Shown: positions 16,163 to 23,579, counted from the first letter of the stretch. The stretch: DNA of 33,529 nt from an uncultured Prevotella sp. (GCA_905233425.1 CAJOEC010000059.1:1-33529), one strand, 5' to 3'. The notes: generated by a model from the sequence alone, not told the origin. Numbers and translations: made by a program.

Positions 16163-17467
16163 CTACGGGACAAGTAGCGAACTGTCGCCATAGCTCAGGA
16201 AACGGAAATCGTGACCAAGGGCATAGTCGTAGATGCGGTGCCAGTCGCCATGTACGAATGCGCTTACAAGCAGAAGGAGTGTAGACTTCGGCTGGTGGAA
16301 ATTGGTGACGAGACGTTCCACTATTTTGTATTCATAGCCAGGGACTATGATTATCTGGGTACTGCCATGAAACACGTCGGCAGCATTGCGATCCATCCAG
16401 TCAAGTATGTTTCGTATGGCCTGAGAAACAGGAATAGCAACGTTGGTGGTATAGGGTTCCCACTGGCTGATGTGCATCTGGTCGGCAGTTCGGTCAGGGT
16501 TCACGTGCAGCCGAAGCCCTATGTAGTAAAGGCTCTCCAGTGTTCTTACGCTGGTCGTTCCAACGGTTATGGCATGACAGTCGTGTTGCAGCAGTTTCTC
16601 AAGAGTCTGCCGACGGACGGCGAAAAATTCGGTGTGCATCTCATGCCCGCCAATCTCCTCGCTCTTAACGGGCTTGAACGTTCCCGCTCCGACGTGGAGC
16701 GTCAGTTCTTCGCGGTCGATGCCCTTGCTGTCTATGGCCGCAAGCACTTCGGGGGTGAAATGCAGTCCGGCGGTAGGCGCGGCCACACTGCCTTTTATCT
16801 TGGAGTAGACAGTCTGGTAGGTTGTCTTGTCGCTCTCCTCGCTCTTGCGGTTCAGATAAGGGGGAATTGGCAGTTCGCCTATCGAATCAATGACCTCGGC
16901 GAATGAGAGTTGAGGGTTGAGAGTTGAGGGAAGAGAGTTGAGAGTTGAGGGTTGATGGTTGAGAGTTGAGGGTTGAGAGTTGAGAGCTGAGGGTTGGGAA
17001 ACCAGCTCCCACTCGAAGTCCACGCGGTGGCTGGTGCCATGCTGCGGTCCTCGTGTGGCGGTTATTACCAGTTCCCCATCTGCGGTGTTCAGCTTCCGTG
17101 TCAGCGTTCCCTCCTTCCATTTCTTAAGGTTTCCAATGAGGCAGTACCATGAGCAGCGTCCATGCGTCTGGAACATCTGCTCATAGTCGGCGGGAATGGC
17201 AGGTTCAAGTAGGAATATCTCTATCTGCGCCCCCGTCTCCTTGAAGAAATGCAGACGTGCCTGGATGACCTTCGTGTTGTTGAACACCATGAGGGCATTT
17301 TCGGGAAGATAATCAGGGAGATTGCAGAAAATGTCTTCAGTAACCTCACCATGACGGTAGACCAGCAGTTTCGACTGATCGCGGCGGGCCATAGGGAACT
17401 TTGCAATCCGTTCCTCTGGCAGGTCATAGTTGTAGTCGCTGATATGTATGTTTTGTGGGGAGTCCAT
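16163..17467 (-). CDS. queA: S-adenosylmethionine:tRNA ribosyltransferase-isomerase with a repeat insertion
   Basis: QueA transfers the ribose part of S-adenosylmethionine to preQ1 in tRNA to form epoxyqueuosine. Signatures include ISDYNYDLPEERIAKFP at the start, VFNNTKVIQARL, GSVAAPTAGLHFTPE, LHVGAGTFKPV and NFHQPKSTLLLLVSAF. I chose the ATG at 17467 (MDSPQNIHISDYN); longer starts add residues without family similarity. The 434-residue length exceeds the usual roughly 350-410, and about 31 residues (157-188) come from a tandem 7-bp repeat read in frame as SxPSTLN heptads, lying between DFEWE and LSFAEVIDSIGELPIPPYL. It lies 16 bases after the PAP2 gene and is probably cotranscribed with it. 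Confidence 0.95.
   Translation of the reverse strand: MDSPQNIHISDYNYDLPEERIAKFPMARRDQSKLLVYRHGEVTEDIFCNLPDYLPENALMVFNNTKVIQARLHFFKETGAQIEIFLLEPAIPADYEQMFQTHGRCSWYCLIGNLKKWKEGTLTRKLNTADGELVITATRGPQHGTSHRVDFEWELVSQPSALNSQPSTLNHQPSTLNSLPSTLNPQLSFAEVIDSIGELPIPPYLNRKSEESDKTTYQTVYSKIKGSVAAPTAGLHFTPEVLAAIDSKGIDREELTLHVGAGTFKPVKSEEIGGHEMHTEFFAVRRQTLEKLLQHDCHAITVGTTSVRTLESLYYIGLRLHVNPDRTADQMHISQWEPYTTNVAIPVSQAIRNILDWMDRNAADVFHGSTQIIIVPGYEYKIVERLVTNFHQPKSTLLLLVSAFVHGDWHRIYDYALGHDFRFLSYGDSSLLVP
16905..16997. repeat. 7-bp tandem array inside queA
   Basis: About thirteen degenerate copies of a 7-bp unit GTTGAGR run for about 93 bp. Three units make 21 bp, so the peptide has a seven-residue period (SQPSTLN). 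The frame is unbroken. Purity is high enough to suggest recent expansion. Confidence 0.9.
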
Positions 17468-17483
17468 AGTGCATAGTTCACGG

Positions 17484-18185
17484 TTATACATAGAGATAGA
17501 AGCTGGCCCGTAAGATGGCATATATGAGAGTCATGGCGAGCACGCTGATGACCACGTCGACATTGGTCAGCAGATAGCCGGTGGAAGTGTACTGCGACGA
17601 GATGAAATTAAGTGCCGGCGACAGTTTCTTCAGCAGCAGACGGTGGACATACCACACGGCTGTGCCCACTACCCCACCCCACAGCAGTCCGCAGAGAATG
17701 TCGCCAGGGAAATGGACTCCGAGATACATGCGTGTCCAGCAGTTCACCAACGACCAAGCGACAAGTGCCACGGTGAGGGCACGGCTGCGCACAAGCAGCG
17801 AGAAGAATACGGCAAGGCTGAAAGTGTTTGCTGCATGCGACGAGAAGAAGCCATAACTGCCGCCACGATAATCGTTTACCACGTCGACAACATAGCCGAT
17901 GGCTTCGTCATGGCTGGGACGCCAACGTGCCACCCATGGCTTGACCATCATGTCGTTGAGTGAGCCGGCAATGAAAACGCACAGTCCGGCACAGGCAACG
18001 ATAAGCAGCACCTTCTGAAAGTTATCGTTGTTTTTCAGAACAAGATAGAACAGCGACACGTAGAGCGGAATCCACGTGGCAGCCGTGGTGAGTGTCTTCA
18101 CCAGTCCATCAAGGAACAGCGAGTCGCTGCCGTTGAACCACAAGAGCAGGTCGCGGTCAAGTTCAATTATCTGAGAGAAATCCAT
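17484..18185 (-). CDS. PAP2-family membrane phosphatase
   Basis: A 233-residue inner-membrane phosphatase of the PAP2 superfamily, which removes phosphate from lipid phosphates such as undecaprenyl pyrophosphate or phosphatidic acid. The three catalytic motifs are complete: KPWVARWRP (82-90), SYGFFSSHAAN (110-120, catalytic His) and RMYLGVHFPGD (152-162). About six hydrophobic segments are present. It precedes queA on the same strand with 16 bases between. Substrate cannot be told from sequence. Confidence 0.93.
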   Translation of the reverse strand: MDFSQIIELDRDLLLWFNGSDSLFLDGLVKTLTTAATWIPLYVSLFYLVLKNNDNFQKVLLIVACAGLCVFIAGSLNDMMVKPWVARWRPSHDEAIGYVVDVVNDYRGGSYGFFSSHAANTFSLAVFFSLLVRSRALTVALVAWSLVNCWTRMYLGVHFPGDILCGLLWGGVVGTAVWYVHRLLLKKLSPALNFISSQYTSTGYLLTNVDVVISVLAMTLIYAILRASFYLYV

Positions 18186-18203
18186 GCAGCAAAAAACTAT
18201 CGG

Positions 18204-18270
18204 CCTCTAACTCCTTCTAACTCCCTCTAACTCCCTTTAACTCCTTCTAACTCCCACTAACTCCCTCTAA
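18204..18270. repeat. 10-bp tandem array between batE and the PAP2 gene
   Basis: Six or seven tandem copies of a 10-bp unit CTCCCTCTAA, in exact 10-bp register from 18211 to 18270. The stop codon of batE (complement of 18267-18269) is formed by the last unit. Confidence 0.92.
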
Positions 18271-19016
18271 ATTATTTCTATCTGGTTGGTCTCCACCCAG
18301 CCAACCTTTCCGTCGGGCATACGAATCTCGCGCCAGTCCTGCATGGTGTCGTCGGTGACGGTGACTTTAGTGCCCTCGTGGAGTATGAACAGGTCGGTGC
18401 CGGCAGCGGCTGGGGTGCTCTTCACTGGCACCGCCGACCCGATGACGATGGCGCCGTCGCGATGGGTAAGCGTCTGTTTCTGCTGCCATGCAAAGAGGTT
18501 TGCCAACACGAAGAACAGCAATGTGAGCAGTCCGCCGAAGAAGCCCACCTTGCGCAGCCATACGGGTGAGGCGAAGAGGTAGAGCAGGGCGAGGACGATG
18601 GTCAGGGCCAAAAGCACCAACGAGGTGTACGCCCATCCGTCGACACTCATTTGGTTTACTAACGAGCGGTACCACGTGACAGCAAAGAACTCCGACTGCG
18701 GCACCATCTTGTCGATGGTCTTGGTGCGCGCCAACTGCAGGTTGAAGCGTATGTCTGCATCGCCGGGAGAGAGCAGCAAGGCCCGCTCGTAGGCCAGTAT
18801 GGCCTGCGTTATCTCCTCGGTGCGGTAATAGGCGTTGCCAAGGTTATAGTACACGTCGGCACTCTGGCCATCCTTCAGCAAGGCGGAGTACATCTCAATG
18901 GCTTTCTGGTAGTTGCCGTTGGCGTATGCGCTGTCAGCATCAGCCTTTGTCGCTGCGAAGGAAGCGATAAGTGATAAGTGATAAGTGATAAGTAAGGAAA
19001 CTAAGAATCTATACAT
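18267..19016 (-). CDS. batE: BatE-like TPR and SH3 domain protein
   Basis: A 249-residue envelope protein of the Bat (Bacteroides aerotolerance) set. Order of parts: signal peptide (about 1-22, MYRFLVSLLITYHLSLIASF), TPR repeats (about 25-95: AYANGNYQKAIEMYSALL and VYYNLGNAYYRTEEITQAIL), two membrane helices (about 130-180) and a bacterial SH3 domain (about 190-247, GTKVTVTDDTMQDWREI). It lies downstream of batD with a 45-base gap and is probably cotranscribed. Part of the signal peptide is encoded by a 7-bp tandem repeat. The moxR, batA and batB genes usually in the group are not in the window. Confidence 0.9.
   Translation of the reverse strand: MYRFLVSLLITYHLSLIASFAATKADADSAYANGNYQKAIEMYSALLKDGQSADVYYNLGNAYYRTEEITQAILAYERALLLSPGDADIRFNLQLARTKTIDKMVPQSEFFAVTWYRSLVNQMSVDGWAYTSLVLLALTIVLALLYLFASPVWLRKVGFFGGLLTLLFFVLANLFAWQQKQTLTHRDGAIVIGSAVPVKSTPAAAGTDLFILHEGTKVTVTDDTMQDWREIRMPDGKVGWVETNQIEII
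18966..18993. repeat. 7-bp array inside the batE signal peptide
   Basis: Four perfect tandem copies of GATAAGT (complement ACTTATC) lie in frame in batE and encode the core ITYHLSLI of the signal peptide. Confidence 0.92.
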
Positions 19017-19021
19017 ATTTT

Positions 19022-19048
19022 GTGTAATTCGTGTAATTCGTGTAATTC
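19022..19048. repeat. 9-bp array between batD and batE
   Basis: Three perfect tandem copies of GTGTAATTC followed by GTGG, filling most of the gap between batD and batE. Confidence 0.92.
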
Positions 19049-19061
19049 GTGGTTTATATGA

Positions 19062-20903
19062 TCACAGTTTCTCGTTAAGCGAGGTGATTCCCTTCATGGC
19101 CTTCTCGTAGACCTTGTTCATGTTGCCCTTGGGGTCGCCGGGGGCATAGCGTTCGAACTCGCACTCGTCGATAGCCTCGAGGAACGGAGTGATGGTCTGC
19201 ATGTCGATGCCACGGGTGGTGAGCCGGTCGGTGATGTTCTCGCGTGAGAGCTGCTCCACGGGGATGTTCAGCTTGTCGCCCACATATCCCCAGAGGGCGC
19301 GCAGTGCCTCGTCGTAGAACTCGCCAGGCTTGTTCTCGGCCATGAGCTTCGCCGCCTTCTTCAGGCGTTTCGTGGCCACCTTGCCGGCACGCTTGGAGGC
19401 ATGTCCCACCACGTCGGCGTTCTCTACGGCCCGTTTGCGGAAGATGACGAAGAGCGATATGAACGAGAGCAAGAGCACGGCCAGCGCCACCCAGTAGGTC
19501 GTGGAGGCGAAGAACGACTCGCCCTTCTTCTTCAGGCTTGTGTCGGCGAGGTGGATGTAGCGTATGTCGTTGGCCAGCATCTGGATGTCCTCCTGCTCGG
19601 TGTAGTCCACGACATGACTGTCGCCGCCCTCACCCTTGGCCACGTCAAGGTGGAAAGCCTCGGAGGTAAGCGTGACGTAGCGTTTCTGCTGAGTGTCGTA
19701 GTAGATGAACTCCACGGGCGGAATGTCGAACTGCCCCTGATGGCGTGGCACGGCGAGGAACTCATATATTATAGAGCCGTCGATGCCGTTGGTCGTAAGG
19801 CGTGTCTTGTCGGTGGTCTTGGGGTCATAGGTGTCGAAGTCCTTTGGGAACTTCACCGTGGGTTGCTTTATGAGCTTGAGGTTTCCCGTTCCGCTTACTG
19901 TGACCTTCAGCGTCAGCGGGTCGTTGGCCTTCAACTGCGTGTGGTCGATCTCGGCTTTCATCGAGAAATGGCCCACACCGCCTGAGAAGCCGTCGGGCTT
20001 GGCGGGCAGTGGGTCGACCTCGATCTTCACTCCTGGAGCCTGTATCTGCTTCTTCACCTCTGTATAGCCTGAACCGCCGTTGAAGAATGCCTCGAAGGGG
20101 TCGACATAGCGGTTCTGCTGCACCACCACGCCGTTGAACGTCAGCGGCGGCACCTCGAGTGTGCCCGTCATCTGCGGGAACATCACGTACTGGCTCCATG
20201 TCACGGTCTTGTAGTTGCGGCCGTTGTACTGCTCTATCTTGAAGCTCTTCTCCTGCGGCAGCGGTATCTCCTGTGTGTGGAATCCCTTCAGGTCGGGCAT
20301 CTTTCCTTCAAGCTGTGTGAGGCTCACAAGGGTGTAGACCTTGTAAGTGAGCAGCACCGGCTCCTGCTCGACGACACGCTTCTTCGAGGCACTTACCTTT
20401 ATGAAGAGGTCGCTGCCCGAGATTGGAGTCCCGGCCTGTCGCGTCTCCGGCTGTTGGCTGTTACCGCCACGTCCGTTTCGTCCGCCGCGACTGCCCCCGC
20501 CGCCCTGTGCCTGTGCTGTTCCGCTTACCTCAATCTTCAGCACATTGCTTTTCACCTGCGAGCCACTGACGTTGATGGTGGCGGCGGGGATGGTGAACGT
20601 TCCGTTCTTCAGCGCGCTGAGGATGTAGGTGTAGGTGATGGTCGACGACTGTGTGGTCTTGCCGTTGACCATCGAGAAGCTCGACTGAGTGCTGGTGCTC
20701 GGTCCCATCAGTATCTCGAAGGCGTCGGTGGGAATCTGCCCCACGTGGAATCCCGACACGTCGTGGCTGTTCACCGTGTACGTCAGCCGGAACTGCTGGC
20801 CCACAGCCACCTGCTGCGGGGCATTGGCGGTGAGAGTCTGGGCCACAACGGCTGAAAGCGATATGTAAAAACAGAGTAAGACAGTACTAAGTAACCTATA
20901 CAT
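19062..20903 (-). CDS. batD: BatD-like oxygen tolerance protein
   Basis: A 613-residue membrane-anchored protein of the BatD family (PF13584). It has a signal peptide (MYRLLSTVLLCFYISLSAVVAQ), a long periplasmic beta-rich region with family features such as YTVNSHDVSGFHVG and SDLFIKVSASKKRVVEQEPV, one membrane helix at about 467-487 (YWVALAVLLLSFISLFVIF), and a cytoplasmic helical end. A glycine/arginine-rich stretch at about 137-150 is low complexity. The function is linked to envelope integrity and oxygen or stress tolerance, with the mechanism unknown. It starts the batD-batE unit and has its own promoter. Confidence 0.93.
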   Translation of the reverse strand: MYRLLSTVLLCFYISLSAVVAQTLTANAPQQVAVGQQFRLTYTVNSHDVSGFHVGQIPTDAFEILMGPSTSTQSSFSMVNGKTTQSSTITYTYILSALKNGTFTIPAATINVSGSQVKSNVLKIEVSGTAQAQGGGGSRGGRNGRGGNSQQPETRQAGTPISGSDLFIKVSASKKRVVEQEPVLLTYKVYTLVSLTQLEGKMPDLKGFHTQEIPLPQEKSFKIEQYNGRNYKTVTWSQYVMFPQMTGTLEVPPLTFNGVVVQQNRYVDPFEAFFNGGSGYTEVKKQIQAPGVKIEVDPLPAKPDGFSGGVGHFSMKAEIDHTQLKANDPLTLKVTVSGTGNLKLIKQPTVKFPKDFDTYDPKTTDKTRLTTNGIDGSIIYEFLAVPRHQGQFDIPPVEFIYYDTQQKRYVTLTSEAFHLDVAKGEGGDSHVVDYTEQEDIQMLANDIRYIHLADTSLKKKGESFFASTTYWVALAVLLLSFISLFVIFRKRAVENADVVGHASKRAGKVATKRLKKAAKLMAENKPGEFYDEALRALWGYVGDKLNIPVEQLSRENITDRLTTRGIDMQTITPFLEAIDECEFERYAPGDPKGNMNKVYEKAMKGITSLNEKL

Positions 20904-20937
20904 TTGCGTGTTTTGTTAGTTTCTTTTTTTTGCGCCG

Positions 20938-20968
20938 CAAAAGTAGCAAGAATTATTGACATGACCAA
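20938..20968 (-). promoter_or_regulatory. Bacteroidetes-type promoter for batD
   Basis: On the minus strand TTTGG (TTG at 20966-20968) is followed after 20 bases by TACTTTTG (20938-20945). The batD start is 35 bases downstream. The surrounding bases TTTGGTCATGTCAA recur as TTTGGCCATGTCAA near 30216-30229. Confidence 0.7.
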
Positions 20969-21185
20969 ACATTTACGCAAAGTTTAACATGGGCACAGGC
21001 AAAGCGGGCCAGAGACATGTATTCTGACTATTTTTCTATCACTCCTTATTTGTCCAACTTTCGCATGTACAAAACGACCACAGATTTCACAGAGTACACG
21101 GATTATGTTGCGTATTACAGCGCATAGAGCCGCCATTCCTTGATTCCTTGATTCCTTAGAATATATTTTCTGCGGAGGTTCTTTT
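20969..21185. other. Intergenic region with short degenerate repeats
   Basis: No gene seen. It holds a CACAGATTTCACAGA-like repeat at 21071-21085 and two copies of TTGATTCC at about 21140-21156, related to the hairpin element that begins at 21186. Confidence 0.5.
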
Positions 21186-21251
21186 TGTCTAAGGAATTTA
21201 GGAATTTAGGAAGCTGCGCGCAGCCATTTCTTGATTCCTTGATTCCTTAGA
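21186..21251. repeat. Hairpin element with GCTGCGCGCAGC core, copy 1
   Basis: TGTCTAAGGAAT at the left pairs with ATTCCTTAGACA at the right. The arms contain tandem 8-9 bp units (AGGAATTT and TTGATTCC) and the centre is the palindrome GCTGCGCGCAGC (21213-21224). A related element lies at 22410-22474. It immediately follows the secreted-protein tail relic on the minus strand, so it may have been that gene's terminator. Confidence 0.8.
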
Positions 21252-21264
21252 CAAAATCTCTTCC

Positions 21265-21351
21265 TTAGGGGATGACCACCCTCTTGCCTCCGTGGATGTT
21301 CAGTCCTTTCTTCGTCGGCTTCCCGTCGAGCTCGTCAAAGAACTTTGCGCC
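21265..21351 (-). pseudogene. 3' relic of a secreted-protein gene (tail 1)
   Basis: On the minus strand the bases encode DELDGKPTKKGLNIHGGK then RVVIP and a TAA stop. This matches the C-terminal tail of the intact secreted protein at 26265-28961 (LDGQPTRKGLYIHGGRKVVV). No start codon or body precedes it; upstream on this strand lies the AbiE-like module. It is best read as the leftover end of a lost gene. Confidence 0.75.
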
Positions 21352-21358
21352 CACAAAA

Positions 21359-21389
21359 TTTGGAGTTATGAAAAAAAGTTGTATCTTTG
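21359..21389 (+). promoter_or_regulatory. Promoter for the AbiE-like pair
   Basis: TTTG at 21359-21362 is followed after 19 bases by TATCTTTG at 21382-21389. The start codon at 21408 is 18 bases downstream. The promoter begins directly beside the tail relic. Confidence 0.72.
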
Positions 21390-21407
21390 CAGCGAAATTT
21401 GGAAATC

Positions 21408-21731
21408 ATGTCCGTTCAGAAACATCGGTTGGATAAAAGACTGTTGCTCTCGAAGCAGTTGTACGACAGCGGGTACTTGTGGTCATACAAGGCTATTGGC
21501 GACCACGCTATGCTGCCGGACGAAGAGCTGATTGTGAACAGTCTGGCGCACCTTGAGTTTGAAGACATGCCTTTGCTCTTCGAGGCCTTCCCCTATCGGC
21601 AAATCAAACGCGTGTGGCAGCAGCGCATGTTGCCTTATCCTGATTTCTACGGCACCCTGAACCTGCTATTGGCGGTGCTCTTCTTTCATATCAAATCACC
21701 AAAGAAATATACCTCTAAGTATGTGGAATAA
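21408..21731 (+). CDS. AbiEi-like partner (probable antitoxin)
   Basis: A small protein of 107 residues beginning MSVQKHRLDKRLLL. The ATG at 21408 is preferred because the upstream ATG at 21387 overlaps the -7 promoter box. It has a helical N-terminal region and no recognised motif; I place it as antitoxin from its position directly before, and overlapping by 11 bases, a nucleotidyltransferase of the AbiEii type. Classical AbiEi proteins are longer, with a winged-helix domain, so this would be a short variant. Confidence 0.6.
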   Translation: MSVQKHRLDKRLLLSKQLYDSGYLWSYKAIGDHAMLPDEELIVNSLAHLEFEDMPLLFEAFPYRQIKRVWQQRMLPYPDFYGTLNLLLAVLFFHIKSPKKYTSKYVE

Positions 21732-22380
21732 CGGACTTCGTGATAATACGCTGGAAGTCTTCGAAAAGGTCTCCCAGTTGAATTGTATCAAAGACTTGCA
21801 TCTCTGTAGCGGCACGGGGATCTCCTTGCTCCTGCAACATCGACAGAGCGAAGACTTGGACTTCGAACTGCTGAACTACAGAGGGGACATCCGGCATCTG
21901 GAGGTCTCTCAAATCAATAATGAGCTGGTCTCTGTTTTCCCGGACTGTCGGCGTGAGGTATTAGGGACGCAACATATCCTGTACTACGTAGGCGACCATG
22001 TCAAGCTGTCGTTCTTTGAGCCTAAGAACCGCGTCCCGGCCTTGCATACCGGATTTACATACAACAACCTGAAGACGGTTGACGCGCAAGATGCTCTGGG
22101 CATGAAGCTCTTCACGATTACCGTCAGGAGCCTGTATCGCGATTTTTACGACATCTATTCGCTGCTGCAGACAGGCCTCTCTTTTGAGGAAGGCTTGGAT
22201 TATGCCCTGAAGTTTACCAGGCATAAGGTTCATTCCAAGGCCGTCCTGTCGGCATTGATAACTCCCACTTTGTATCCCAAGCCGCAAGACTTCGACCTTC
22301 TGCAACCAAAATATAATGTCTCGGCAGAAGAAATGGCCGACTATTTCATGGAAGTGATTGCTTCCCGAAAGAAGAAATAA
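21721..22380 (+). CDS. AbiEii/AbiGii-family nucleotidyltransferase (probable toxin)
   Basis: A 219-residue protein with the AbiEii signature GTGISLLLQHRQSEDLDFE (about 31-49), where the G-S and D-x-D groups form the nucleotide-transfer site, followed by the family helix MKLFTITVRSLYRDFYDIY. Relatives are type IV toxins that add nucleotides to tRNA and protect against phages by abortive infection. The start overlaps the upstream gene by 11 bases, indicating translational coupling. The pair lies between two copies of a tail relic plus hairpin, suggesting gain by recombination. The second glycine of the usual GGT appears as SGTG here. Confidence 0.82.
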   Translation: MWNNGLRDNTLEVFEKVSQLNCIKDLHLCSGTGISLLLQHRQSEDLDFELLNYRGDIRHLEVSQINNELVSVFPDCRREVLGTQHILYYVGDHVKLSFFEPKNRVPALHTGFTYNNLKTVDAQDALGMKLFTITVRSLYRDFYDIYSLLQTGLSFEEGLDYALKFTRHKVHSKAVLSALITPTLYPKPQDFDLLQPKYNVSAEEMADYFMEVIASRKKK

Positions 22381-22409
22381 GCAAGCACAGAAGGCTCTTT
22401 TTGTGATAT

Positions 22410-22474
22410 TGTCTAAGGAATGTTGGAATTTAGTAAGCTGCACACAGCCATTCCTTGACTCCTAAATTCCTTAG
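22410..22474. repeat. Hairpin element with GCTGCACACAGC core, copy 2
   Basis: The layout matches 21186-21251: TGTCTAAGGAAT at the left, GCTGCACACAGCC in the centre (22437-22449) and AATTCCTTAGACC at the right. The arms have a partly different order of the 8-bp units. It follows tail relic 2 on the minus strand. Confidence 0.75.
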
Positions 22475-22487
22475 ACCAAGACCTTCC

Positions 22488-22662
22488 TTAGGGTATCGCA
22501 ACCTTGCGGCCTCCGTGGATGTACAGTCCTTTCTTCGTCGGTTTCCCGCTCAGTCGGCGACCGTTCAGGTCGAACCACGCGCCAGCCTTATCCGTGAAAT
22601 CCGTGTAATCCGTGGACGTGATTCCCTGTGCCGAAATGGATGCTGGCGTAAATGCTGTTGTC
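22488..22662 (-). pseudogene. 3' relic of a secreted-protein gene (tail 2)
   Basis: On the minus strand an open frame without start codon ends in FDLNGRRLSGKPTKKG, LYIHGGRKVAIP and TAA, clearly the same tail as in the intact secreted protein. Before it a low-complexity stretch STDYTDFTD is encoded by an ACGGATTACACGGATTTCACGG repeat (shortened here to unit ACGGATT). It begins where the retropepsin gene stops, in a different frame. Confidence 0.75.
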
Positions 22663-22663
22663 T

Positions 22664-23113
22664 TTACTGTTTCTCCGAGAAGTCGATTTCCACCTCCGAC
22701 GGAATCCTGAACGAGAACGTCGTCCTGCCGTCCTTGTTCGTCACAGCGAGGTCGCCTTTGCAGATGACGTCCATGCCGATGACGACATCATATTCGTCGC
22801 TGTGAAACTCCATCGCCATGATGTTCGTCACGATGTCGCCCGTCGGAAGGCCGATATGCACGAGGTAGGTGTTCTTCACGTCCACGCCCTCGTTATAGCC
22901 CGATACGCCCGACTTGCCGATGGACTCAAGCCCAAGCACCCTGGCCACCCGCGCCGAAATGAGCGACACCGATGCTCCCGTGTCCCAGAGCGAGCGCTGC
23001 ACCTTCACACGTCTGACAGCTTCGCCGCTTGCAAGGTCTGTCGGAGCATACACATAGCTCTCGGTCACTACGCACTCTGCCGCCTCCTGATATTTCCGCG
23101 TTATTGCTCCCAT
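22664..23113 (-). CDS. Retropepsin-like aspartic protease
   Basis: A 149-residue protein with the single-domain aspartic protease signature SLWDTGASVSLIS (D44-T-G-A) and a second-half VVIGMDVICKGDLAVTN, corresponding to the hydrophobic-hydrophobic-Gly flap motif of retropepsins. Such small proteins work as homodimers. No signal peptide is present, so it is probably cytoplasmic. Its start is four bases after the stop of a 57-residue gene, with which it forms a unit under one promoter. Substrate unknown. The frame ends where a secreted-protein tail relic begins. Confidence 0.8.
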   Translation of the reverse strand: MGAITRKYQEAAECVVTESYVYAPTDLASGEAVRRVKVQRSLWDTGASVSLISARVARVLGLESIGKSGVSGYNEGVDVKNTYLVHIGLPTGDIVTNIMAMEFHSDEYDVVIGMDVICKGDLAVTNKDGRTTFSFRIPSEVEIDFSEKQ

Positions 23114-23117
23114 CGTC

Positions 23118-23291
23118 TCAGCCTTTGTAGATATTCACGCCGTCCTTGATAACCTCGCTCCGGGGGACATCCCTGTCCACCTTTCTCCAAAGCACCTTGG
23201 CGATGCCCGAGCGGCGGATGCTGATGCCATCGACCTTTGCGCCGCTCGGCACGATGTTCTCACGTCCAATCTTTACCGTCTGTAGTTCCAT
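23118..23291 (-). CDS. Small hypothetical partner of the retropepsin
   Basis: A 57-residue protein beginning MELQTVKIGRENIVPSGAKV and ending KDGVNIYKG. No family recognised. The ATG at 23291 lies 33 bases downstream of a good promoter motif; the frame is open further upstream but that would run through the promoter. The four-base gap to the protease gene suggests coupled expression; it could be a substrate, inhibitor or regulator, none of which can be read from sequence. Confidence 0.6.
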   Translation of the reverse strand: MELQTVKIGRENIVPSGAKVDGISIRRSGIAKVLWRKVDRDVPRSEVIKDGVNIYKG

Positions 23292-23323
23292 ATCTGCTTC
23301 TCCTCTTTGATTATTATGCGCTG

Positions 23324-23354
23324 CAAAAGTACGAAGAAATAGCGACGTATGCAA
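23324..23354 (-). promoter_or_regulatory. Promoter for the retropepsin pair
   Basis: On the minus strand TTG (23352-23354) is followed after 20 bases by TACTTTTG (23324-23331). It supports the start at 23291. Confidence 0.7.
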
Positions 23355-23458
23355 ACTTTTTCGGCGTTTTTCTCGGAAATGGCCATAAATTGCCCACAAA
23401 TGGCTCATTAATATTTATGATCATTTGTGGGCAATTTGTGGCCATTCGTGTTAAATAT

Positions 23459-23566
23459 TTACTTAATCACGACCTTGCGACCGCCGTGGATGTACAGGCC
23501 CTTCTTCGTCGGCTTCCCGTCGAGGCGCAGGCCGTCGAGGGCATACCACCTGGGAGAGGTTGTGCT
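23459..23566 (-). pseudogene. 3' relic of a secreted-protein gene (tail 3)
   Basis: On the minus strand the frame reads SPRWYALDGLRLDGKPTK then KGLYIHGGRKVVIK and TAA, with an in-frame stop shortly before. This is the cleanest of the three orphan tails. It begins only 13 bases after the stop of the 66-residue gene at 23580. Confidence 0.78.
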
Positions 23567-23579
23567 TTATGACTATTAT

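Noticed and set aside
16211..16906. 231-codon frame on the plus strand over queA
   Set aside because: Antisense to queA, whose motifs are unambiguous.
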